The notes below the pieces were generated by a model. That model did not search any database. It saw nothing but the letters and a program-made list of their open reading frames with translations, and had not been told where the DNA came from. 64,000 nucleotides of DNA from Litoditis marina (Eukaryota > Nematoda > Chromadorea > Rhabditida > Rhabditidae): assembly GCA_964036275.1 (NCBI GenBank), contig OZ038440.1, positions 3,261,690 to 3,325,689 on the forward strand, in the 5' to 3' direction. Made by a program: the position numbers and the translations under genes. Below, one piece after another: positions 44,772-59,700 of the stretch (position 1 is its first letter; each line of letters opens with the position of its first letter).

Positions 44772-47700
44772 ATGCCTGCCTTGCGCCAAAAAGAGTCTCT
44801 GAGAACTGCGGGGAGAAGAGGAAAACAAGGTACGAGTTATATATGAATCGTTTTATTATGTTACAAAATAGTTTCGAAAAGTATGGTTGCCAAAATACCA
44901 GGTACTCTGGCATTCTTCACGAAACCTACGAGATCGTACGGGAACTATGCCCGCTCCAACCTTCGAGATAGATTGTAACATTTCATAGACAATTAGTATG
45001 CTTGATCATAGGATCGGCCAACTGTCTCATGAGATTCACCCCGCATCCCATGAGATTCACCCCGCGTCCCATGAGATTGTCTCACCAGATAGATATCTGG
45101 AGAAATCTAGTAGTGATAGATGTCAGCATATCTCGATAGGTCACATTCTTTTCGTTTAATTTTCAAAGACTTGAACAACATGATATAATATTATTATGGT
45201 CTATTCTGTGGTGTCTGTAGTTCGATCCCGCTACGTTCCATTGGTAGTTGGAACATACTGATGTGTAGGATGATCACCCTACAACTCTGTCCTTGTTACC
45301 CGATAAAATGTTGTCTCCCTTAGCTCCTCGTTTTTCTTTGTTAGCTCCAAACCAATATCGCGCTACCCCAATTTCTCTCACTTCTAAATGTGTCGAAACA
45401 CGCTTTTTCTTGAAAACTACGCTTTTACTTTGGTTAAATCGAAAAATACCATGGCTTCGAATCAAGTTTCCTGTATTCAGACAGAATATAAACGTATTGC
45501 ACTTCGTCCAATCACATTGTAGTTGGTTATTAAATCGTCGCCATATAGCAATAAGTATTTCTGCCCTTCGCCTAATGCTTTCCATCCTATCATTTCCTCT
45601 CTGCGTCTCTTCATTACGCACTATATTTCCATTTCTCTCCCTGCTGGTTACGCCATCTGCGTAATCAAAATAGTAGGTAAGGACACGTTTTCGAAATTTA
45701 CAAACTGATGTTTATTTTGCTTTTCTGAGTTGAACATTTTTGTTATAGCTATGGCTGTTGTTGTTTGTAAAACTGTGAAACGATGTTCTATAATGTTTTT
45801 TTTAATATTTACTTGAACTCAACCAATCCTAAAGTTATTCACAATTTAGCAAAAAATGTCTGGAAGGTAAATTACAAACTGTAGGAGCCCACCTTGGAAT
45901 GATTTTATACTATGCTAGTGTGTCGAAACTAAACTGTTGTGTAGACAATTTTTTTATATACACAAATAAGATACTACAAGCACTATTTTTATTTTGAATT
46001 TCTCTTGGACGAATCAATTGAAATGAGGGAGTGCACTCGTTTTAGTACCACTGCTTTTGCAACACAAAGGCAATTATCCTAAAAACGCACACAACCCTCC
46101 CACAACTTTCATGGATGTTTTGTTTCAACAAATGACTTCGCCTACATAATGAGCATTTTTTTCCCGCTCTTTTGGGAGTTTTGCACACAGAATAGTCCAA
46201 TTTTCCGTGAAAACTTCGATATATGTTCATTTCAAAGCGTTTCTACAGAGATGAGTATATGAGGGCAGTTGTCACATTCACGACGTGAGTCAGCATGACT
46301 CACATTTCAGATTTTTCAAACGAAATTTCAGTAATTTTTCTACTCTCTGTATCCTATTTTATGGACCTGGTTTGTCTCTGACTACAATGTGTTATCTGAG
46401 TTGCAAACTTGCTTGCACGCAATGCACGCAAATATTCGGTAAAAAATAACTGGTAGTCGTTTAACGTTTAAAAAAGTTCTCATAACCAGTGAATGCATGG
46501 TAAAACTAATCTGTGTTGTATAGTGTACACTGTACATGTGTGGTGCAATTTATTTACAAAAAAGCAATACTTGGCACCACCAGAGACGTTCAGTTGTACA
46601 GCTAAAGCTAAAAAAGATTGGAGGGAGTTTGAATTCTCACCTGGTTCTCCATGAGATTCTAGTTAAACTTATCGTCGTTCAGCGTGATCATAAAGTGTTA
46701 ACGTGTGACTTTCTCGCGAAAACGAGCAGCTTAGCATGTTTCACGAGGTCTCTTTCACTTTTCCTAATCTGCCTACTTGCGGACTTCCAACCTAAAACTA
46801 CAACTTTCGAAGAAAGCTATCAACCATGTCAATTAGGGCCCCCGAGTTCATGTCTATAATTAGATTTACATTTTGTATCGTGCTATATGGCAGTTGCCAT
46901 GTAAGCCTCTCTCACAATTACGAATACGTTATCAACGCGAATAATATTGGACGACATTGCCACTCGCCCCTCACCTGTTTAACATGCACAAATAGTCGTC
47001 TAGAGAAGTCGAGAATCTCTCAAGACACTTGCAAAGTTTCGAGGAACTTTTTGAACTGCCTTAAACTTTAGATCTTTAGAATCCAAATACCATCCTTTTC
47101 ACCCATTTGCTCACGCCTTAACTGACGTTTCGGCGTGAACGAGTTGGTTATTCTGGGTCGCAAAGTTTTCTGAGCTCCTTTATACTGCTAGTAAATTGCA
47201 CAGTCCCGTAAAACATGCTAAACACAGCAGAACTCAGAAACGTGCAATGACAAAATGCACGATGCCTCATTAGAATGCTAAGTTTACGTGACTATTCAAT
47301 TTACTTCTAGTATAGCTAATTTTCCGGTGAAAACCAGTTCAACAATCAAGTGAATGTGAAGCTTGTTGTTGACGATGATTTTTCATAGTTTCAGCCACTA
47401 AAACATGTACAACAGGCTAGAATTAACAACTTTATATGATAAAAACGACGTTTCTGAAGCTTTCATGTTTTACGTGGCTATTTCAATTTTTTTGCACACA
47501 CGTCATTCATATCAAGTAGAACCTATAAAAGGCGGGCGAGGGATTTGAATCTCATGTATTACTTTCTACCTGAGAGTTTAATTTCTTTCTCCCAACATGA
47601 GAGTAACGTGAACGAATCATACGTATAACGGCCTTTTACCCTGGTTATTGAGGGTAGAGGAAACGTAGTCTATTTACTTCAAACTCTTCTAAATTCTTTT

Positions 47701-50700
47701 AGTTTTGATAGCCAGAGTTTCTCTTTCTTCAACAAACGATTCATCCCTTATTTCATGAACACTCATCTATTGTTCTTCAAGTATACTTTCCAGCTGATCT
47801 GACCTTTCTTCATGACAAGAAGGGCAAGTAAACAAGGTAAACACATTTGCAAACTCCTGAGGAGTTCGTGACATAAAGTCATGAAGAATCTCATGACCAT
47901 TAACGTGAATGTTTATGGATTCTTAACTATCTAAACTGGTGTTTGCGTCATCATACCTCATTGGGTCTTGATAGCGCGAGTTGAATGTATACCAAACATG
48001 CAGCTTTTCAGTCGCAAAATGGAACTCATTACTAACTCAACAGTTATATTGTGTTCATTCTGACATTCTCCTATCTTTGTTTACAGACCTTAAACCTTGT
48101 AAACAAAATGTTTGTTGTTTTACAAGTTGTTGTTTTTTGCGATTACTTTTCTCTTTCGACAAAACACAATTAACTGGCGAAGATCACAAGTGGTTCCGAT
48201 AATTTGCTTGCGCGCCCCGTGGTTCACTGACTTTTCCGCCTCATTCTCTGCGTCTCCTCGATCCGCGTGCTCTCTAGCCATTTCCTGCCTCGATAACTTC
48301 ATGATGATGAGCATGTGTTTGAGGTACTAACACGATTTAGCTCAGTCTACCGCATTTGGCTCAATTCTAGAGTTTTTATCATTTACGTGGATCTTACGTG
48401 AAGTATTTTTTAAACATGATTTAATCTCTGCGTATTCTTGTTCTTTTGTTTCCACGCTAAAGAACGGTCTTAATCAAAAAATATTTCTTCTCTCTTCAAA
48501 ATAACAACAATTTCTTAACATAAAAATTTGTATACCAGTTCGTTCTAACCAATAGAATCATTGATTTGACTTTGCTAATGTTAACATTGATACGCTTGAC
48601 TTCTTTTGTAAACGGTTCCAGTGTGAAGATAGAGTTCGGACCATCATCAAATTCTAATTCAGAATTCAACAATATCTACTTTTTTCAAGGTTATGATTCT
48701 GTTATTCATTGAAAAACAGGCATTTGGGAATAAGTGACGCACACGAAATGCTGCAAGTACTGCAAACTAGTGGACTTTAATAAATTTGGAAGACTCTAAA
48801 CAGTAAACAGAACATTTAACTGTTCATAACTTTTCCAGTTGCAGCCTAGTGCCTTATTACCAGCTGCTAGATCACTTCCTTTAATCAAAAACTTGTTTAT
48901 TAGGTTCGGGAACTCATTGAATCAGTTCACCTTTCCACGAAATTAATCATAACGTTTCACAAAAGAATTGCAACTCATTTCTTCTTTTGTGAAAACATAT
49001 TTCCGTTTCGTTCTCGTTTGATGATCACTTTCGAATGAAGTTTGATGTTCTGATTTTCACTAACATCGTAGTAAATGAGAAGCTCCGCGAGAATGCGCGA
49101 AAAAATCCTACAAGTATTTTTGTTTACTGGATCACTTACTTTCAAAAATCTTTTCGATACATATTCTAGCAAACTTCACCTTTTTCTCGATGAGTTTTTC
49201 TTCAAAATATTTAATGGCGAACGGGGTGGGTGCCGGCCGTTAGTCTCAGATTTGTGTAGAACAAAAAATTTCTTTTATAATTTGCACCTCTCTTTATCTC
49301 TTACTTCATTTGGTTTGATTGATTCCTTGTCTCAAAAAGTCAATACTCGTATATGTTGTTTTCTTCGTGGGTGGGATAATCAATATTAGTCTTATTCACT
49401 CTTTTTATCATTCGACATCTCGTTTCAATTATTTTCCCATGTCCTGCTGCACTATTCACTGCGAGACCATGGCAACCAATGAAAAGAAACGAATAGCTAT
49501 TATTCTGTTGAAATCACAGAAAATGGTCAATCAGACAATAATTAGAGTGCAGGTAATTGTGATTAACTAAAAACCGTGGAGATCATTAACGATTGAAAAA
49601 GATTTAGAAAACGCTAGTCTTCGATAAATAAATAACATGCTCGACATATAACGATTGAACTAAAAGAATAGGAAAATTAAAGTAAAAAAGGTGGTATGTT
49701 TGGCCTCTACCCAGACAACCATTTCAAATCAAAATACCTTCACCTAGCTCAAACAAACAAAGTTATAATCATTCAGAAACTCTGGTCTAAAATGTATCGA
49801 ACCAGACGTTTAGTAAACTAAAAAGTCCTCTACGAAGTTTATAGAATAGAATAGAATAGATTTATTCGTGATTTAACACGTGACTTCCACATAGTATGTG
49901 GCACTCCAAAAATGAGTAATTGGAGAGGAAAAGTGAAGCAGGACATAATACATGGATGTTTCACATCACAATACATGGATGTTTCACGTACGATGCTAGT
50001 ATATGAATTGATCTTGAATTTCATTTTGTGATGAATTAATTACTTTTGCCAGGAGTTTAGTTTCGAAACTCGCGTCCAGCTACACATGTGAATAAACACT
50101 GAATAAAAAATTATTGCAGAATTTCGCTCTATTTCCAAACAATTTCCTGAATGTAATTCTCTTTCATAATATTCTTGCTTGAAAAAAAAAGAAGTTTTTG
50201 GATTTTTTTGAGATCCTTTTCTATATTTGGGCTTCGTTCTAGTTTCATCAATTGAAAATCGAAATTAAATGGTCAATTGGCGTCCTAAATGTTTGGAAAC
50301 GCCGTCCTCAATTAGAATCAGCTAACGCCTCCGGAACAACCTCATAGAAGCACGATGTTGTACTTTGGGAATAATAGAAATGAAGATTCAATTGTCAGGT
50401 TTAATCCTATTACTTCTGCTTGTTACAACGTCATAGAAACTGCTCGGGAAAACACAATCTATTGAAAAATTATCCTTTTTTCTGTCGCTTTAACTTCCCT
50501 CTTAATCTTGATGTTATTGCGTTCTCTCACGCTTCCGTATGTTTACGTTTTTTCTGAGTTAAAAGTACTTGGTAGCACGAATGAAACACGCTGGAATTTT
50601 TTTCTTTCTATCTGCATCTAAACTCTTTTTGTTGCTTGCAATTTTCTCCTGCTATTCGATGTGCACATTTTTCCGATTCCTCTTGATAATTAACAACTTT

Positions 50701-53700
50701 CCTAGTTGTGCCAAATCAATCAATACCCATCTATTGAACAAGACTATTTCGTCAGTGCAATGACCGAATGACCGCCCAATGCAGTCCCGGTCAGCGTCCT
50801 ACTACAGAAAACGAAGGGAAGCTGCGTTTTCGAGTAAGTTTCCACTCTGAGGCCGTATTCATGAATATTCCCGCATTTTCATCCGAATCTGCGTCTCCTT
50901 CGAACATATGCTATTTCTCTGCTCTCACATCCCGTCGGGATACCATTGTCGCGAAATAGTGCGTAAAGCAAGAAGCGCAGAGTGGGATGAGAAAGTCGGG
51001 ATGTTCTAGCATCCTACTCTGATATCTGAGCCCAAGTTATACGCCTTGGGAATTGTACTCGTTTTCACTCGATTAGTCAGGTTTGAAGTGTACCTGCACT
51101 CTGTAAAGTAGTTGCACAGTATGCCTCGTTGTAGTGGATGACAAGATAAAATTTAGGGGGTTCGCGCTTCTTGGCGAAACAGGAAATATAACTGTTGCGT
51201 CACTTGATAAACCTTTTGGGGAATTCTACATAGTTTGTCTCAAATTAATCATAGCAAATAGGTAGAGTTTCCGGCAAAATACATTTCCTTTAGAGGGAAT
51301 ATTTCAGTTCTGTAATTTTAGTTTCAAAACTACTTTTCCGAGACAATCATGTTGTGACTAAGCATTGATTTCCATGAGAGGCTTCTAATGAGTAGTTTCA
51401 ATAGCCGCACCTATACTCTAACACCTACGTCAATATCTGATTTTGCAGCTCACACTTTTCATTTAGAATTTAATGCATAAAACTTGAGACTTGAAGTTCA
51501 TTCGATTTGAAGGAGTTTTCTGAGGACTTATTGAAGACAGTTGACATTAAGTTTACAGTATATACTCATCTGCTTAAAACTAAACTCCAGAAGAAAAAAT
51601 TGCTCTCATTTTACATTTTTTTGTTCAAACAAAACCTTCCAGTCACGAACTGTTTAACTACTTTCGTTACTTTCGAGAGAATAATATTGTAATGGCTGAA
51701 AGCTTCCGATTTTTTCTGTGTTTTGATTGTTTTTCCGAACTCGGAAAAGTTATATGTACTTAATGATCAAACAAAACTATTTCGAAATGAATTGTGTTTG
51801 AAGTGCGGATGCGGCTCGAAACTCTGTGAAAATAGATTTACTCAAAAACAGGTGTGAGTAAATGAGAAGAAGTAAGTTTGTTTACTGTATCACACCTTCA
51901 CACGGTTCAGTCCAGAATAGTGTACGACTGAAGTGTGGATAGAATCATACTGCACAAAACCATGAAACAAGAGTGTCGAGTATTTTGCTTCATGAAAGGT
52001 TGAGCTAGATTTGTATGGGTTCGCAATACTATAGTCTTTTCCATTCCTACTGAGACTCCTACAACAGGATTTCAAAACTTCCAAGCCGTTTTGCTCACTT
52101 TCATTTGATCGGAAAAGTTGAGGATTTTCATACCTCATTCTCCTTCTCAGGTGGTGTAAATATACGAGAGCATTTTCCATGAACTTCATTTTCAGCTTCA
52201 CAACAGCCTTCGGAAAGTTTGTAAGGTTACTGTAGGGGTCTCAGTAGGAATGGTGTGAACTATATAAGGAACTCAATACACGTCGTAATTCACAAGTTTC
52301 TACCGAGAACCGACCGGATCAAACTACAAGTATTGCGGGATTGGGCAGCATTTGTCGTGAAGTTTTAGTCAGAACGCGCCCTATAAATTAATAGAAAAAC
52401 ACTAAGGACACTAAACATGTTTTTTAATTATTTTAAATTTGTCCAATAATGTATTTGTTTGTTTCAGGACACGGTCGCGACTCTTCGTCTATTCACCACG
52501 CGGCAGTGGTTGAAGTTGGCGCCATGGTGCTCCAGAACATGTTCAGGTGAGGTTTTCCGTTGAAATCAGAAGTTCTACGGACATTTTGTGAAGAAAACCA
52601 GCGTGATCATAGCTTCGCCGTGGTTTGATCTCGATTCACACCACGATTTACAAATTTCGATAGAAAAGTGATCAGGTTTTTACGTACTTTTATAGCGAAT
52701 AGTTCTGATAATAGTAGATAGACGACTAATTAAGAGTTCAAACTCAGTTTAACACCTTTTTACGGAGCCAAACTCGTTTGAACAATCACAAAACTTTGTT
52801 TACAACAACTCCTTACTTTTAGTTTTACGCGTGGTTTTTAACTTGAAGTAGAATATCATAATTTATTTTTCAGTGCTCTTTCTTTGATGCACTATCGGAA
52901 AGATGACGATTTTGTGGACAGATTATCCTATTTCTACACCTCCTCATTTCTTATTATGATGGCCGTACTTGTTAGTTTCAAACAGGTTAGTCATGCAAAA
53001 AGGTAAAGAAAATACTAACGAGCCGGCTCAGATAACAAAAACTGTTTTTGTCTGAACTAAAACTTTATTCATTCAAAAGCAACAATCTTTATTCTTTTAA
53101 AATTCAATAGACGCATTACATACCCACGGAGTTTCAGCAACTAAAAACCTGCCAAGTTCGACGCAATCAAGTTGTTTTTTTTCGAAGCAACCAACCTTTT
53201 TTCGATAATTACAATGAGGTTGCGTGTTAGTTGTTAGGAACTCTCTTGCATGTATGCAGAGAAAACGTGTTCAAAACTGCTGTGTTTGCAATTTTTTTTG
53301 AGAATGTGGTGTTTGCTGAGAACGAACTACAACTCATATGTTCTCACTGCTCATTTCTGAAATTTTACGTCCAGAGTTGATCTGTCCCGAAAAAAACAGT
53401 TCATCAAATTACATCACGCCAAATATGTTGAAAAAGTATATATAATGCGAGAACATACCAGAAACTTGTCCTTTGTAGTTTGGTGGTCGACCATTAGAAT
53501 GCTGGGTGCCGGCCCAGTTCACGGCTAGTTGGGAAGCTTACACGGAAATGTATTGCTGGGCTCAAAACACTTATTGGGTACCGATTGAACAGGTACACTT
53601 GATTTCTTTTTTCGTTCCTAATAACAGTATAATTGTGTTGTTTTTCTGTATTTCGCACCCCTTTATCATTTTCTGGTTTATTATTATCTGAGAGTTCATA

Positions 53701-56700
53701 GGTGAAAAGTCAAGGGAAGAAAAGGCCCTAGAAGGGGGGTTTCGGGGCCAAAATCGCGGGCCTAAAAGGAACCTTTTAGGCCCGCGATTTTGGGCCCGAA
53801 ATCTCCCTTTTAGGGCCTGAAAGTCTGGTTTCGGGAATTTTTCAGTTTTTCCATAATAACCAAAACACGCTGTTCGCTATTGGTGAGAATGCATGAACGT
53901 CATGCATGATAATTCTCAAAATGACAATATTATCTAATAATCACTTTATTAATTCATATTTACAAATAACATAAATAATCTCGAGAAATTGTAGAGTTGA
54001 AGTGTAGTTTTCGCCGGATGCTCGAATTGTTGTGTCCCGAGTCTGAAAGTATGGTTTTTAACTAAATAGTCGAACACTTTTCATGAGATGCACGATTCCA
54101 CTCAACTGAAAACACAGCCTGGCTAAGTGATGGTGTGCTTGTGGGCAAACTCCACTAGGAACCGCGAGTTTATTTAACCCTGTCAGTTAACCGCTGACGG
54201 GTTACAGTCAACCATTTAACCATTTTTCTATCAACCCTTTAGTGACCTTTTTTTTTCAATGTCTTTGGGCAAAATTTGCGGTCAACTGGCGCGGTTAACG
54301 ATAAACGCGGTTAAATGGAGCATTCTCCGTGCTTGTGCAAAAACTTTCAGTTAGTATTTGCTCGGTCAAATCTGAAAGTTGAAGTTTCGCACACTATTTT
54401 GCAACATATGTGGACACTACATGAAATAACTGAACTTTCACCGAGCTATTTGGGCAAAAATTAAAATCTGCTGCTACTCACTAGTTCGTCCGGTGTCGAT
54501 CTGGTCAGCTCACATCACGGGATTGCTCAGATTCACCTTGGTAGCACCGTTCACCGTATTCCTGTAAAAAGCAGACATCAGTGACATTAGCTGTATTGTT
54601 GGGGACTTTGCGCCAGATGTGCTTCCAATATTACATAATCAAACTAGACTCCAACCTTGATTTCAACTGTTTGTCGCGACTTATCATTAAATGGGATGGG
54701 AATCCGTATTACGAACAAAACTATATTCAATACGGCTCTTTTCCTAGGTGGGGCAAAAAATGGTTTCACTTCAAACTTTCAAGCTATTCAGCCAGTTTAA
54801 GAAAACAAAAATTTATAACTATTTCCAACCTGAACAATATATATTTTAGAACTCTTGACATGGGCACATGTACATGAACAAATCGAAATAAGAGACTGAA
54901 CATTGTTTTTCTTCAAAATTTAAACAACGCTTACTATGAACGACTATTTTCGAGATGAGAAAGTTGAGAAATAGTAAACTTTAGCTATAACTGACCTTTG
55001 CGACAATATATATGTTGTTCCCTCCAGCAGAGAATACAGAGGCGAACATAAGCCTGAAATCAAACTATTACTAAAAAAATATTCACAATATAAATTTTCT
55101 CAAATTAACCAAACTCTGAGCAGCAGAAGATATAATATAAAGCACACGAGCTCAACGTTTCCCTTTATGTGCGACTGTCACTAAACACGCTCCGAGAACA
55201 GAAGTTGACACATCAACAAATAAAAAGGATAGGGTTGTATTGGCGAAAACACCAGCCAACACAAACAACATTTTCTTGATTTTAATACGTCAAGGTTCAT
55301 TAATGTGGATTTTCTTCATTTAAACGTACTGATAGAATAACGTATGCAAATTACCTCTCCCAGAAAGCCCTTGCTTCGAGGGGCGCCTCCACAGAGCTTT
55401 CTCATCACAGACATGGGGCTGCATCCAAAGTTGAGACGGAAGATAATCTGAAAATACTAAAGTACACAATCATGTTTTAGGTGTGCCCACAGATTGCTCG
55501 CCATGCAGTTTGTCACGGGAGAGCGGTCGTATCTAGTCCACAGAGACGAGAAAAAGTTCAAAATTAGGCTCATGTTTGCAATTTTAGAATTATGTTTACA
55601 AAATTTGGCTAAAAAATATTACACTTTTTCGATAATATCCAATTGTTTATCTTACTTACCTCAAAATCAGGAAACTTTGCGATCAACCGCTATATATTAT
55701 ACATGATGTTCAATACTACAAACTACAACTACTGCCAAGGGGGTGAAATTGGGTGAAACATCACAGAATTTGACCATTGTTGTTGTAGAATTACAGAAAT
55801 TACAGGAGACTTTAGTTAAAGCACCATAGCCATATGCACGTAAATTTGTCCGAATAGGCATTCCATATAAATAAAAAACGGACTATTTTCCGTCAATGTC
55901 GAAAGAAGTTTTCTATTTCTCAACGAAAACGGGGAATTTTCACGTATTTGAATGATAACACCTTACTGGTCACTGTGAAGATAAAACCGGCGTTCTACTA
56001 CAGTAGCGACACCGTACTACTGCCGTTTTACTGGTAGTGTTACTGCAGTATCACCAGTCGTAAAACGGTAGTAGTACGGTGTCGCTATTGCAGTAAAACG
56101 CCAGTAAAGTTGTAGTTCAACTGCAGTAAAATTATTTCGAATTATCGAAAATAAAACACTTAAAAATTATTTTTTTCATAAAACAAAATTTAATTATCTT
56201 TTCATGGCCCCTCTAGTATCTAGTTCTCACGTACTAAATTCTAAGTTCGCTTCAGAGGTGAAAAGTACCTCAAACTTGGGTAATTAAACCGAAAACAGCC
56301 AGAAGCCGGCAGAGCAGTCTCGCAGAGATCCGTATCTAGTATAGGTATCACGTGTGGTATTAGATATCTAGTTCATTTCTGAGGTTACTTGAGATACATC
56401 ACCGATTCACTGGTAGTAATCGTGATTCAACGTTACCAGAAGTTTACCACTGAATCGCGGGACGTTTACGACCATATCACCACAGTTTAACTGTTACTAC
56501 CGTTCTACCAGTGTCTCAACTGTGGGCTAGAAGTTCCTATGGTATGTGAACACAACCATACATTAAATTGGTTTATAAAACATAAACAGTGCTTATTTAA
56601 CATAAATGCATGCAAGATTTAGGCGTTGACTCGAATTTCGGTTATACGAATCAACATGTGGCCAACCTTCGTGCAATGATTGCTAGCAGACTTCATTTAT

Positions 56701-59700
56701 TCTAATTGGGAACAGTAATAGTGCTAGCATATGTTAGTCTTGCATTCTGGGTGCTAGTTTGCTAATAGGACCAAACACTACGATCCGTATTCAAAAGAGA
56801 AATATTCCTCTAAAATCAGGCAGTATTGACGCATATGTTTACACGTACGACCATTTACCGTCTGTTTCCACCTGCGATACAACAAACGAATCAGGACGTA
56901 CAAAAATGTTTAAATGAATGGTCTGCCAGCGGAAATCAAAGGCAATGCCAGGATTCAAATTATAGAAAACCAAGAACCATATAAGAATGAATGGGAATCA
57001 AGCATTGAGGTCATATTTTCAAGCTCAAACACCTCTCCATTTTTAAATTGAGTGATTCGTAAGCTGAATGTTCTCCCTTTGTTCAGAAAATACAAAACAT
57101 GTTGTATGCTCATTGCCTCACCTTGATAGAAAAAACATCCAGCGCATCAGATAGGAAAAGGAGGAGGAGGACACAAGATTATCGGGGACCTAGAAGTGAA
57201 AAGGATAGAAACAAATTCCAAAGAATATAATATGATACGTTAAAAGAAGAACAGTTTTAGGCCGAAATAGGATTTCGACAAGGAAAACTGGAATTAAACT
57301 CGAGCGTTTTACAAAACAATAGGGTGCATGTACGCGAAACATTGATCGGAGGGCTAAAAACTGAAATATGACGAAAAACTATACATAAAATAAATTATAA
57401 CAAGAAAAAACGTATAAAATTGGTAAATTTTTTAAATTTCCACGAGTTGAAGGACTAATCGGGTTTTAGCCGCCGAGCACATTATTCGCGGGCGGGCGCA
57501 GTTCACTGTAGAATCGCGGGCCTTTTAGGGACTATAAGGCCCCCAATCACTCGATTACCCGAAACCCCCCTATTAGGGACTTTTATTCCCTTGACTTTTC
57601 ACCTGAGTGATAACTAAAAACGCTCTCTTTAAATATTGCTTTCTACTTGTTTTTCCAAAAAGTCATAACATCAATTGCAATTTGATTAGAATAAGCTATA
57701 TAACAAGATAGCTTTTTTTAAATTAGAAATATTTGAAGGACATTCCCGTCGACATAGCAGAACGAGAATATCGACAAATATCCTATTATCAATGGGTTCC
57801 ATTCTTTTTGTTGATACAAGCTTTTCTATATTATATTCCCTGCCTCATGTGGAGACTTATGAGCGACAAATCGGGTAAGTTACAGAATTAGGCACGGAAT
57901 TAGTCACGTAAAACGTGAAAAAACCGCTGAGTTTACTAGTTCTGATCGTGAAACCACGTCAAAGTTGAGAAAATAAAGTATAGAGAAAATGTATAATGTG
58001 CTTGAAGTTTATATATTTTTCCTTGACCAACTTTCGGGCAGATGACGTTCCAATGAAGTAATTGTTTACGTTAAATTTACTAGATAAAAAGTTTTTCCTG
58101 CAATGTTGTAACAAACGGAGTCATCGTTTTCATCAACAGTGCTGGCTCTGAACACTTTTCTCAAACGTAAAGATAGTCATTTGAACTAGACCGCAATACT
58201 TCTCGCCTCGAATTATGTTGTAGTCTCTTCACGTTCCATCACTTTTTTTCAGGTATTCGACTGAACGACATAGTACAAATGGCGACTGAAAAAGAGAACA
58301 TTGAGCCCGACTATCGGATACGAACCATTGAAAGTTTATCTAGACATATTGAATCGGCACTCAGGTCGGTCCACGAAGTTGTGAAATCTGAGGGTCTCGC
58401 CTCGAACTCAATAAACAAACAAAAACAAATAAGTAAACAAATCAATGATGAAAAAACCTCTATAATACAAAATGTGTGTTCTACTTTCATATAACCTGCA
58501 GTTTATTGAGTCTTCAACCACCTAAACTTGCAAATACTGAAATGACTCATAGAGATATGTCATTTCATATATGAGCATTAACATGTTGAGAAATTTTGAA
58601 TTTCAAACATTTTAGCAAGTTTTCCAGGTATCAACATACGGCCACGTCACGAACAGAATATACTTTACATAGGGTTTTCAAATGTTTCAATATGCGGTAT
58701 TACGAAAGCTACGTCACGGGAATGTACTTGGTAGGTTCTGATTTATGTTTCTGTATTTTCAATTATATTAACTTGCTCTTAGTTTATAGTCCGGACAAAC
58801 CTTAGCTTGTTAATACCTTACGAAATGTTGGAATGGTCGTGATTTTCCTGCACCTGGGAACTGTTCTCACGTAGATTTTAAACTTTTATTAAAAAATTGT
58901 TTTATATATATATACCCTTTTCAGGCTACAAAAATCATGTACGTTGGCAACATTCTGACCAATCTGGTGCTGGTGAACAAATTTCTTGAAACAGACGAGT
59001 ACAGTGTGTACGGTCTGGGAGTCCTCAGGGATCTACTGTTTGGGAGGACCTGGATGGAAAGCGGAAACTTCCCTAGAGTCACACTGGTACGCAATTACTC
59101 ATTAGTTTATTCACCTGGTTGGAAAGAATGTGACGGAGAGTACATAAAAGAGGCCAAAGTTTTAGCACATTTAAAGTTTCGTCCGACAAAAGTCAGAGAA
59201 AAGTTTTTCCCAGGGTCAGTATGGTAGACCTTCATTCCAACTAACATACGTATACAGTTGTTATACCCTCACTATGATTTTTGCGTTATTCAACTTGCGT
59301 AATAAATTCATGCATACCTTATCGAGATGGGAACGAAATAGACTTCTAACTATGAAGAAGCGAGTTTTACCTAGAATCTTGCAAAGAACCGAATCAGAGT
59401 CGTAGCTTGATCTACATTTCTACAAAGACATGATCCAATTATAGTTGCTCCCGACATGTAGAACCATCAAACACCAAATAACAAACTCTTCACTCCCTTT
59501 GAGTTCAGCGACTTCCATACGTAAATGGAAGAAGAGACTAACCGAGAGGAAATTCAAAAATCACAATGATATATGCATAACAATATTGAGTTTACAATAT
59601 TCTTCTTATATTGTACTATTTTACTGTATTTTGTTTCAGTGTGACTTCGAGGTGCGTGTTCTCGGGAACAACCAGCGTCACTCTGTGCAATGTGTGCTGG

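Larger units (their letters stand above)
44830..52467. other. Innexin intron 1 (7.6 kb)
   Basis: The donor GTACGAG at 44830 and acceptor GTTTCAG at 52467 bound it. It holds a MITE family A copy, a CCATTCCTA foldback element, half of an inverted repeat pair at 50.85 kb and a small CCCATGAGATTCACCCCGC tandem at 45.03-45.07 kb. ORFs over 100 codons on both strands at 45.27-45.66 kb overlap each other and look non-coding. Confidence 0.6.

Noticed and set aside
45274..45664. Overlapping open frames of 115 and 123 codons on both strands in innexin intron 1
   Set aside because: No family resemblance or splice partners, and both strands being open points to composition rather than a gene.
57727..57738. 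Alternative innexin exon 5 start at 57739 after TTTGAAG
   Set aside because: Not excluded, but the upstream TTTTTTTAAATTAG acceptor fits the nematode pattern better and adds only four in-frame residues.
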